NCBI GenBank assembly: GCA_964613075.1
Contig: CAZTFV010000020.1
Coordinates: 1 to 17,923 of the forward strand
From: CAYWEP01 sp964613075
Lineage (GTDB): Bacteria; Patescibacteriota; Microgenomatia; Levybacterales; UBA12049
Direction of reading: 5' to 3'
Length of the DNA: 17,923 bases
Shown here in pieces: positions 6,560-12,435 of the stretch. The notes under the pieces are model-generated. The model saw only the letters and a list, made by a program, of their open reading frames with translations. It did not search any database and was not told the DNA's origin. Made by a program: the position numbers and the translations under genes. The first letter of the stretch is position 1. Every line of letters starts with the position of its first letter.

Positions 6560-7513
6560 GTGAAAAAAATTGTTTGCCTTGGCGGGGGTATCGGCACAGT
6601 CAATTTGGTCAAAGGACTAAAAGCTTATACCAAAGAGCTGGCGATTGTCGTATCCACCGCAGATGATGGAGGATCTGCCGGAAGACTGAGAAGACTTTAC
6701 AATGTTCCTCCCCCCGGCGATATTGTTTCCTGTATCGCAGCTCTTTCAAGCAGCAAGAATCCGGAACATCTAAAGCTTATTACTTATCGCTTTCCCGGCG
6801 ACAGATATGGAAAAGACGGTGAGCTTTCAGGACATAAGCTCGGCAATCTCATGCTTGTTGCCGGTTGGAACCAGACAGGAGATTTGCAAAAGGGTATTAT
6901 GCTCTTGCAGCAGATGTTCCAATCTGTCGGGACAATTTTTCCAGCAACAACGGAAAATATCTCTCTTTCCGCGATAACAGCAGACGGTACAGAAGTCAAC
7001 AGCGAAGAAAATATAGATCGTGGCAAATATAACGGCAATAGGGTGCTGGAAAAGGTCTTTATTCATCCTGATAACCCTTTACCTACCCCCGGAGTCTTAG
7101 AGGCACTTGATAAAGCAGACGGTATTATTGCCGGACCCGGGGATCTATATACCACTATATTGCCCGTTCTTCTTATCCCACAGATACGCGAAGCACTGCA
7201 AAAACTATCAGTACCTAAAATATTTATCGTCAACGTGGCAAATAAGCCGTTTGAGACCAAAAACTATTCTGTAAGCGATTTTGTCACTGCCATAAAAAAA
7301 CATCTAGGCACATTTCCTTTTACCAAGGTAATTGTCAATAACAACCATACTATAAAAATTCCGGAAAAGTACAAATACACGTTTGTCACACCTGATAAGG
7401 AAAGTAAAAATAGCACCGAGTACACACTTGTCACAGCTGACCTGGTTGACGAATCATTTCCTCTCTACCATGACTCACAAAAACTTGCATCCCTGGTGGT
7501 AAAAGAGATATAA
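6560..7513 (+). CDS. YvcK/CofD-like family protein (gluconeogenesis factor type)
   Basis: A 317-residue protein of the YvcK branch of the CofD-like superfamily. The N-terminus KKIVCLGGGIGTVNLVKGLK is the nucleotide-binding glycine loop, followed by STADDGGSAGRLRR at 32-45, PPPGDIVSCIAALS at 50-63, GHKLGNLML at 91-99 and IIAGPGDLYTTILPVLLIP at about 189-207. In Bacillus, YvcK binds UDP-sugars and is needed for growth on gluconeogenic carbon and normal wall synthesis. The start is GTG at 6560, 13 bases after the upstream stop, without a Shine-Dalgarno, implying re-initiation. RapZ and WhiA, its usual neighbours in Gram-positives, are not here. Downstream lies a 114-base inverted-repeat element. 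Confidence 0.9.
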   Translation: MKKIVCLGGGIGTVNLVKGLKAYTKELAIVVSTADDGGSAGRLRRLYNVPPPGDIVSCIAALSSSKNPEHLKLITYRFPGDRYGKDGELSGHKLGNLMLVAGWNQTGDLQKGIMLLQQMFQSVGTIFPATTENISLSAITADGTEVNSEENIDRGKYNGNRVLEKVFIHPDNPLPTPGVLEALDKADGIIAGPGDLYTTILPVLLIPQIREALQKLSVPKIFIVNVANKPFETKNYSVSDFVTAIKKHLGTFPFTKVIVNNNHTIKIPEKYKYTFVTPDKESKNSTEYTLVTADLVDESFPLYHDSQKLASLVVKEI

Positions 7514-7519
7514 TCCGTT

Positions 7520-7633
7520 GATGCTAGACAATAGAAACTAGAGGTTAGAATTTGACATTTAGATAATAGAGGACAGAAATATATCTATTATCCAACTTCA
7601 AGATCCAGCTTCCAGTTTCCAGCGTCTAGCCTC
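7520..7633. repeat. 114-bp inverted-repeat element between yvcK and secG
   Basis: An outer pair of imperfect arms (7520-7555 and 7598-7633, about 26 of 36 positions complementary, many differences being A/G changes that leave G-U pairs in one RNA) encloses an inner perfect pair GATAATAGA (7562-7570) and TCTATTATC (7584-7592). Units such as CTAGAC, AAACTAGA and CCAGTTTCCAG recur. It fills nearly the whole gap, from 7 bases after yvcK to 9 bases before secG. The look is of a MITE or REP-like dispersed element; no transposase or clear target duplication is seen. Confidence 0.65.
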
Positions 7634-7642
7634 AAATATAAT

Positions 7643-7864
7643 ATGACTACTATCCTACACATCTTACAAATCATCATCGCCTCACTTTTGATCGTTTCAA
7701 TACTGCTCCAGGCACAAGGCGGCGGCCTCTCTCCGGTCTTCGGCGGTGGCGGAGAGATGTATCGAAGCAAAAAGAATGTCGAGAAATTTCTTATCGGCGC
7801 AACCATAGTCCTCTCAGTGCTTCTGGCGTTACTCTCAGTAGCACTCCTGTTTCCTCAAAAATAA
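7643..7864 (+). CDS. secG: SecG preprotein translocase subunit
   Basis: A 73-residue protein with two membrane helices (about 4-23 and 48-69) joined by a glycine-rich cytoplasmic loop: ILLQAQGGGLSPVFGGGGEMYRSKKNVEKFL. This is the SecG pattern, the accessory subunit of the SecYEG channel. The ATG at 7643 is preceded directly by TATAAT; that box is too close to act as a -10 for this start, so the gene is probably expressed by read-through from the upstream run or from within the inverted-repeat element. The next gene begins 3 bases after the stop. Confidence 0.92.
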   Translation: MTTILHILQIIIASLLIVSILLQAQGGGLSPVFGGGGEMYRSKKNVEKFLIGATIVLSVLLALLSVALLFPQK

Positions 7865-7867
7865 GCT

Positions 7868-9226
7868 ATGATCATATTTCGTAGAAGGCTACTCTTCTGG
7901 CTTATAAAAGCCTACCTCAAGCGCTGGGGGAAAATAATCATATTTTCCTTTATTGGCGGGCTGATTATCTTTTTTATACTCCTATCAACCTCCCGCTCCC
8001 TTGTGCAGTTTATACCCGTAGGAAAAAAAGCTATTGTAGGTATTATAGGCACACCAAGAGTAGATAGTCTTCCGGTCGACATCGGACAAAAAATTTCTCT
8101 TGGTCTAACAGTTGTCAATGAGAACGGCTATATCACTCCTGGTGCTGCCTCATCTTGGAAAATTGAAGAAAGTGGGAAAAAATATACCTTCTTTCTTAAT
8201 AAAAACAAAATCTTCAGTGATGGAATACGCCTAGACTCTGATGCAATCGCATATGACTTTGCCGACGTAATAATTGAAAAACCCAACCGTCAAACAATCG
8301 TTTTCACACTCAAAGACGCATACGCTCCTTTTCTCGTCACAGTATCTCGCCCCATTTACAAGAAGGGACTGGTTGGTGTCGGTGAATACAGGGTGCTGGA
8401 TGCTGATTTAAATGGTGACTTTATAAAATCAATTACACTTGTCGCAAGAAAAAATAAATTTAAGACTGAAAAGTATATCTTTTACCCAAGCGAAGAGGCA
8501 TTAAAAGTTGCTTTTACTCTGGGAGAAATAACCAAAGCCGTCGGTTTATCTGATACTAGACTTAAAAATCTTAGCTTCAATGCATTTCCCAATGTGAACA
8601 TTGAGAAAAAAACCAACTACAATAAGTTAGTTACTGTGTTTTACAACACGCAGGATCAACTGCTTTCAGACAAAAAGTTGCGAAATGGTCTATCTTATTC
8701 ATTACCGGATGTGTTTTTTCAAGGCGAGCGAGCGTACGTCTCCTACCCGCGGTACTCGCAGTACTTTAATCCGGAGCAAGACGCCAGGGAGCAGGACTTT
8801 GAGCATGCAAAAGCGCTTGTTAACGCGTCAACAAACACCACCGGAGGCGCCAGTTTATCCGTCAGATTGAAAACACGCAAGAAATACAGAGATGTCGCGG
8901 AAGCAGTTGCCAAAAGTTGGAAAAAAATCGGAGTCAGCACAACGATTGAGGAAGTTGACAGCGTTCCGGATTCGTTTCAAGCGTATCTGGGTGATTTTAA
9001 TCTCCCTGAGGATCCCGACCAGTATACACTCTGGCATTCCGATCAGTCAAATAATATTACGAGGTACAAAAATCTCCGCATTGACAAGCTGCTTGAAGAC
9101 GGCAGAAGACAGACGGATATTCAAAAAAGGAAAGAAATCTACGCTGACTTCCAAAAATATCTTCTCGACGACTCCCCCGCCTCATTCCTCTATTTTCCGT
9201 ATGAATATGACGTAAGTAAGAAGTAA
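7868..9226 (+). CDS. Membrane-anchored family-5 extracellular solute-binding protein
   Basis: A 452-residue protein with a basic N-terminus and one membrane helix at about 22-41, followed by a domain resembling the oligopeptide/nickel-binding proteins (SBP_bac_5): GQKISLGLTVVNENGYITPGAASSWKI, YTFFLNKNKIFSDGIRLDSDAIAYDF, and a C-terminal lobe with KKIGVSTTIEEV and DPDQYTLWHSDQ. It is shorter than classic OppA proteins, mostly between the two lobes. No lipobox is seen; the helix replaces the lipid anchor. No ABC permease or ATPase gene is nearby, so transport cannot be inferred. Three bases separate it from secG, so the two are co-expressed. I recall secG next to such a protein in other Patescibacteria, from memory only. 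Confidence 0.82.
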   Translation: MIIFRRRLLFWLIKAYLKRWGKIIIFSFIGGLIIFFILLSTSRSLVQFIPVGKKAIVGIIGTPRVDSLPVDIGQKISLGLTVVNENGYITPGAASSWKIEESGKKYTFFLNKNKIFSDGIRLDSDAIAYDFADVIIEKPNRQTIVFTLKDAYAPFLVTVSRPIYKKGLVGVGEYRVLDADLNGDFIKSITLVARKNKFKTEKYIFYPSEEALKVAFTLGEITKAVGLSDTRLKNLSFNAFPNVNIEKKTNYNKLVTVFYNTQDQLLSDKKLRNGLSYSLPDVFFQGERAYVSYPRYSQYFNPEQDAREQDFEHAKALVNASTNTTGGASLSVRLKTRKKYRDVAEAVAKSWKKIGVSTTIEEVDSVPDSFQAYLGDFNLPEDPDQYTLWHSDQSNNITRYKNLRIDKLLEDGRRQTDIQKRKEIYADFQKYLLDDSPASFLYFPYEYDVSKK

Positions 9227-9249
9227 AAAGTTATGCCCCATAAGCCTAC

Positions 9250-10644
9250 TTATTTACCCATCATCGCCTTCGCTCTTCTATACCTATGAAACGTAACCGC
9301 AAAGCGATGCGCTTCGTCTCTTATTCGTCGAATAAGATGGAGTGCAGGCGAGTTTTTGGGGAGGCTGATTTCTTTAAAACTCAATTTGTTGTCCCTATTC
9401 CCGTCATCCTGGCTTGTCCAGGATCTCTTTCGTTCTTTAGAGATTCTGGAGTCTCCCGCCAAGGCGGGATCCCCAGAATGACGCGATGCTAACGGAACGA
9501 CTATGGTTTCTTCCCGTTTCGCAAGGCCAATCAAGAGAATTTTTACTTGGTGATTTTCAAGCGCTTTGAGTGCTGCGGATACCTGTCCTTTCCCTCCATC
9601 AACAATAATAAGATTCGGGTACTCCCATTCCTTGTGTTTTAGCCTTCGATTAAGCACTTCCTCCATCATGGCAAAGTCGTTCGGCGTGTTTTCTCTTCGA
9701 ATTTTGTACTTCCTGTAGAGTGACGACTCTTTTTCACCTTGCACAAAGACGACCATTGAGCCGGTCGCATTTGTACCTTGAATATTAGAAATGTCATAAC
9801 ACTCAATCTTTGTCAACTCTAGAACGTGCAAACCTCCGGCTTGCAATGCAACTTTGAGACTATGCAACTCTTCTTGCCTGATATCTGTTCGTAAATTCGG
9901 ATTGGTATCATATTCAAACGGTTGATGGTAAGGCTTGGTGATACTGCTTAACGCGTATATTTTCTTTTGCAGTATTTGCGCCGTTTCAAAATGCTCTGAC
10001 TCACTCGCTTTTTCCCTTGCTCGCTCAAGCTCTCGCATGATAACTGGCGACTTTCCTTCCAAGATTCGTATGATATTTCTGATATTTCGCCGATATTCTC
10101 TTTGTAGAGGTGGTAGATCAAACATGGGAGGGCACGGACATAAGCCTAAATGATGATATAAACAAACTCTTTTTGGGTGATTTGCAACGGATTTATACGG
10201 GAAAACACGCCGGATAATTTTCAGTACGGTTTTTACCGTTTGGCTGCTTGGATATGGACCAAAATAGACTGAATCAGGATCATCTGCTTGACGCGCAAAC
10301 AACACCGCGGGGTATCGCTCTTTCACGGTTATCCTAATCAGCGGGTAAGCCCTATCGTCGGTAAGCCTGACATTGTATTTGGGGCTGTATTTTTTGATGT
10401 AGAACGCCTCCAAAAGCAACGACTCAAGCTCTGACTCAACAACAGTAATTTTTATTTTCTTAATCTGAGATACAAGAAGCCGCGTTTTCTCACCCAGAAG
10501 ACTTTTATTAGCAAAATACGAGGACACGCGGGACTTGAGATCCTTTGCTTTCCCAACGTAAAGGACATTATTTTGCTCGTTTAAAAATAAGTAAACGCCC
10601 GGCTGCGCTGGCAAAGATAAGTCCGATGACCGCGAAAACAACAT
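9250..10644 (-). CDS. uvrC: UvrC excinuclease subunit, lacking the C-terminal HhH domain
   Basis: A 464-residue UvrC, the nuclease that makes both cuts in nucleotide excision repair. Seen: GIY-YIG domain (PGVYLF 15-20, LYVGKAKDLKSRVSSYF 28-44), a Cys-rich linker (CLYHHLGLCPCPP 161-173), a UVR motif for UvrB contact at about 203-232, and the RNase H-like nuclease with ECYDISNIQG (Asp284), IIVDGGKGQ (Asp349) and RDEAHRFA (His446). It ends 12 residues after HRFAVTFH, so the usual tandem helix-hairpin-helix domain is missing; downstream bases offer no continuing frame. Residues 388-414 come from a pair of palindromic repeats (9403-9483). The ATG at 10644 gives a 77-base overlap with the transglutaminase gene; a TTG at codon 11 is a less likely start. 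It converges on the solute-binding protein gene with 23 bases between. Confidence 0.93.
   Translation of the reverse strand: MLFSRSSDLSLPAQPGVYLFLNEQNNVLYVGKAKDLKSRVSSYFANKSLLGEKTRLLVSQIKKIKITVVESELESLLLEAFYIKKYSPKYNVRLTDDRAYPLIRITVKERYPAVLFARQADDPDSVYFGPYPSSQTVKTVLKIIRRVFPYKSVANHPKRVCLYHHLGLCPCPPMFDLPPLQREYRRNIRNIIRILEGKSPVIMRELERAREKASESEHFETAQILQKKIYALSSITKPYHQPFEYDTNPNLRTDIRQEELHSLKVALQAGGLHVLELTKIECYDISNIQGTNATGSMVVFVQGEKESSLYRKYKIRRENTPNDFAMMEEVLNRRLKHKEWEYPNLIIVDGGKGQVSAALKALENHQVKILLIGLAKREETIVVPLASRHSGDPALAGDSRISKERKRSWTSQDDGNRDNKLSFKEISLPKNSPALHLIRRIRDEAHRFAVTFHRYRRAKAMMGK
9403..9483. repeat. Palindromic repeat pair read in frame within uvrC
   Basis: Two units face each other. Unit 1 (9403-9425) starts GTCATCCTGG and folds as ATCCTGG-CTTGT-CCAGGAT. 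Unit 2 (9442-9483) runs GATTCTGGAGTCTCC, CGCCAAGGCGGG, ATCCCCAGAATGACG, with nested stems ATTCTGG/CCAGAAT and CCCGCC/GGCGGG. From outer edge to outer edge it measures 81 bases, 27 codons. Unit 2 is nearly the same as the unit at 13546-13587 in uvrA. Confidence 0.85.
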
Positions 10645-12391
10645 ATGAGTATTTATATGAAAATGCCTGATGTAAGACGTAAAACGGGCTGATTGAAATC
10701 TGCTCCGTAATGATGTCTTCTTGAATGCGTATTGTAAAATTTACGGTAGTATTTGTCAAAAAAGACACAGGCTTAAATGAGAACGGGATGGTCGCACTGC
10801 CGTAAGGCGGAATGGCGGGAAATCGCCGTGCCTGACTATGCGGGAGGAGTGCATCTGACTCCAACTCAAGAAGCGATGCGGGCGTAATCCCTGTCCCGAC
10901 ATTCTTAACCGTGATCACGCCCGATATCGGCAAAAATGATACATATTCTCGTTTCACATCAGGAATAACAGTCAATTTTTGCTCTTCTTGGGACTCTCTT
11001 GTGCTGAATGTGACATCTACGTCCCGCTTATCTTTGCCACCGGCCAGCTTGTACCCTCCTGCCGGTACCGGATATTGACTGTCTTCTCCCTTGATGACAA
11101 AAGCAAAATGGTCAAAATCCAGAATAGTAAAATAATCAACACCACCAGTGGTATTACCCCATGTCGGATCAATCATGATCCACGCCTGCTGCTGCCTGTC
11201 ATAGTATTCAGGCCAGGAATGAAGGATATCTTTCACAAGGGACAATGGTCGCTGTCTTGCATTCTGCGTATAGGCAAATCCGTTCACTTCGCGCGCCGGT
11301 ATACCGGCAGCTCGTGCAATCGCCACAAATAAATCGGTAAATTCAAGGCATACCGCTGACTTTGTATTTCGCAATACATTCACAGCGCCAAGCCTTGCCT
11401 GCGAACCAGTCACACGGGTAAAATCATAGGTCAACGTTTTAACTACATAATCATAAATCGCCCGAGGAGTTTTTAAGGTCTTTGCCAGACGCTGAATTTC
11501 CGCATCGCTTACCTCCCAGTACTTTTGTTCTTTCAGATACACTGCAAGATCTTGCTCGTTTTGTACTTCTTTACGTGGATAAAGGTAAAGCTTAGTCCAT
11601 CCTTTCGCCGTAACATCAACCTTCTCTGATGGCCTTAGTTTATACTCGGCCAGCCAATTCCCGTCATTATCAAGGACAACGTTAGACGGCGAAGGACTAA
11701 TACTCTTAATATACACATCCTGATAGTTGGTTGAAGGGGGAAGAGCTATCTCAGTCTTTATGGGAAAAAGATTCGGATTCTGCAAGTGATATGAAAGCGA
11801 AAAATCATATACTTGTGCATCGCCATAGGCAAGTGAAATACCGGACTTGCCCAATTGCTCTTTGCTAAATACTGCTTTTCCGCCAACCGCCTGCGGTTTG
11901 CTATAAACCGGTTCTCCGAATGACTTCGGCACGAGGACCGCGACCGTGAATCCAGTGAAATCATTTTGATTTGTGATGCCGGGAATATTAATCTCCCAGA
12001 TACTCCCCTGCTTCTTTGCAATATCCGGCGTGTCAAAAGAGATGGTAAAGGACTGTGTCTTTCCTAAACCAACGGTTTGTTTATTAAAACTAACATCAAT
12101 AACATTTCCCTCGATTATTTTCTTAACTTTTGGGGTTATTGATCCACCTGCATCTGAGGAGCGGACACCGCTTATATTCTCAAAACCGACCTGGATAGAA
12201 TACGCCGAGGCATAATATTGGCTGGTTGTGTTGGTGAGACCGATTCGCATCTCAACATGAGTATTGCTACTTTCTGATACTGTATAAATAACGTTATATG
12301 CCGTTGAAAAATTTTCCGCAGCAAATGCACTATTTGCCGAAAAAAAGAAAAAAAGGAGAAGAATGAGGATAAAGCAGATCTTCCTGAACAT
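10568..12391 (-). CDS. Exported transglutaminase-like protein with C-terminal membrane anchor
   Basis: A 607-residue protein. Residues 1-25 form a signal peptide (hydrophobic core 6-18, SAFAA at the likely cleavage site). A beta-rich region of about 27-280 follows, then a transglutaminase-like cysteine-protease fold: SAVCLEF (Cys348), DILHSWPEYY (His391) and WIMIDPTW (Asp408) give a full Cys-His-Asp triad in the usual order and spacing. After a second beta region with an Ig-like look (about 480-570) comes one membrane helix at about 581-600 and a basic end KRAK. It is probably displayed outside the membrane, acting as a protease or crosslinker on surface peptides; the substrate is unknown. 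It sits between uvrA and uvrC, 44 bases after uvrA, and overlaps uvrC by 77 bases. An extended -10 box lies 13 bases before its ATG. Confidence 0.88.
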   Translation of the reverse strand: MFRKICFILILLLFFFFSANSAFAAENFSTAYNVIYTVSESSNTHVEMRIGLTNTTSQYYASAYSIQVGFENISGVRSSDAGGSITPKVKKIIEGNVIDVSFNKQTVGLGKTQSFTISFDTPDIAKKQGSIWEINIPGITNQNDFTGFTVAVLVPKSFGEPVYSKPQAVGGKAVFSKEQLGKSGISLAYGDAQVYDFSLSYHLQNPNLFPIKTEIALPPSTNYQDVYIKSISPSPSNVVLDNDGNWLAEYKLRPSEKVDVTAKGWTKLYLYPRKEVQNEQDLAVYLKEQKYWEVSDAEIQRLAKTLKTPRAIYDYVVKTLTYDFTRVTGSQARLGAVNVLRNTKSAVCLEFTDLFVAIARAAGIPAREVNGFAYTQNARQRPLSLVKDILHSWPEYYDRQQQAWIMIDPTWGNTTGGVDYFTILDFDHFAFVIKGEDSQYPVPAGGYKLAGGKDKRDVDVTFSTRESQEEQKLTVIPDVKREYVSFLPISGVITVKNVGTGITPASLLELESDALLPHSQARRFPAIPPYGSATIPFSFKPVSFLTNTTVNFTIRIQEDIITEQISISPFYVLHQAFSYKYSYVVFAVIGLIFASAAGRLLIFKRAK

Positions 12392-12404
12392 ACGGTTAAT
12401 CTCT

Positions 12405-12413
12405 AGTATACCA
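12405..12413 (-). promoter_or_regulatory. Extended -10 promoter of the transglutaminase-like gene
   Basis: On the minus strand TGG-TATACT (TATACT at 12405-12410) is an extended -10 motif 13 bases before the ATG at 12391. No good -35 is seen, which extended -10 promoters do not need. It lies in the 44-base gap after uvrA. Confidence 0.5.
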
Positions 12414-12435
12414 TTCCCTGATTTCCCTGATATCT

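Noticed and set aside
7637..7642. TATAAT as the secG promoter
   Set aside because: It abuts the ATG, so transcription would begin inside the gene; no -35 at the proper distance.
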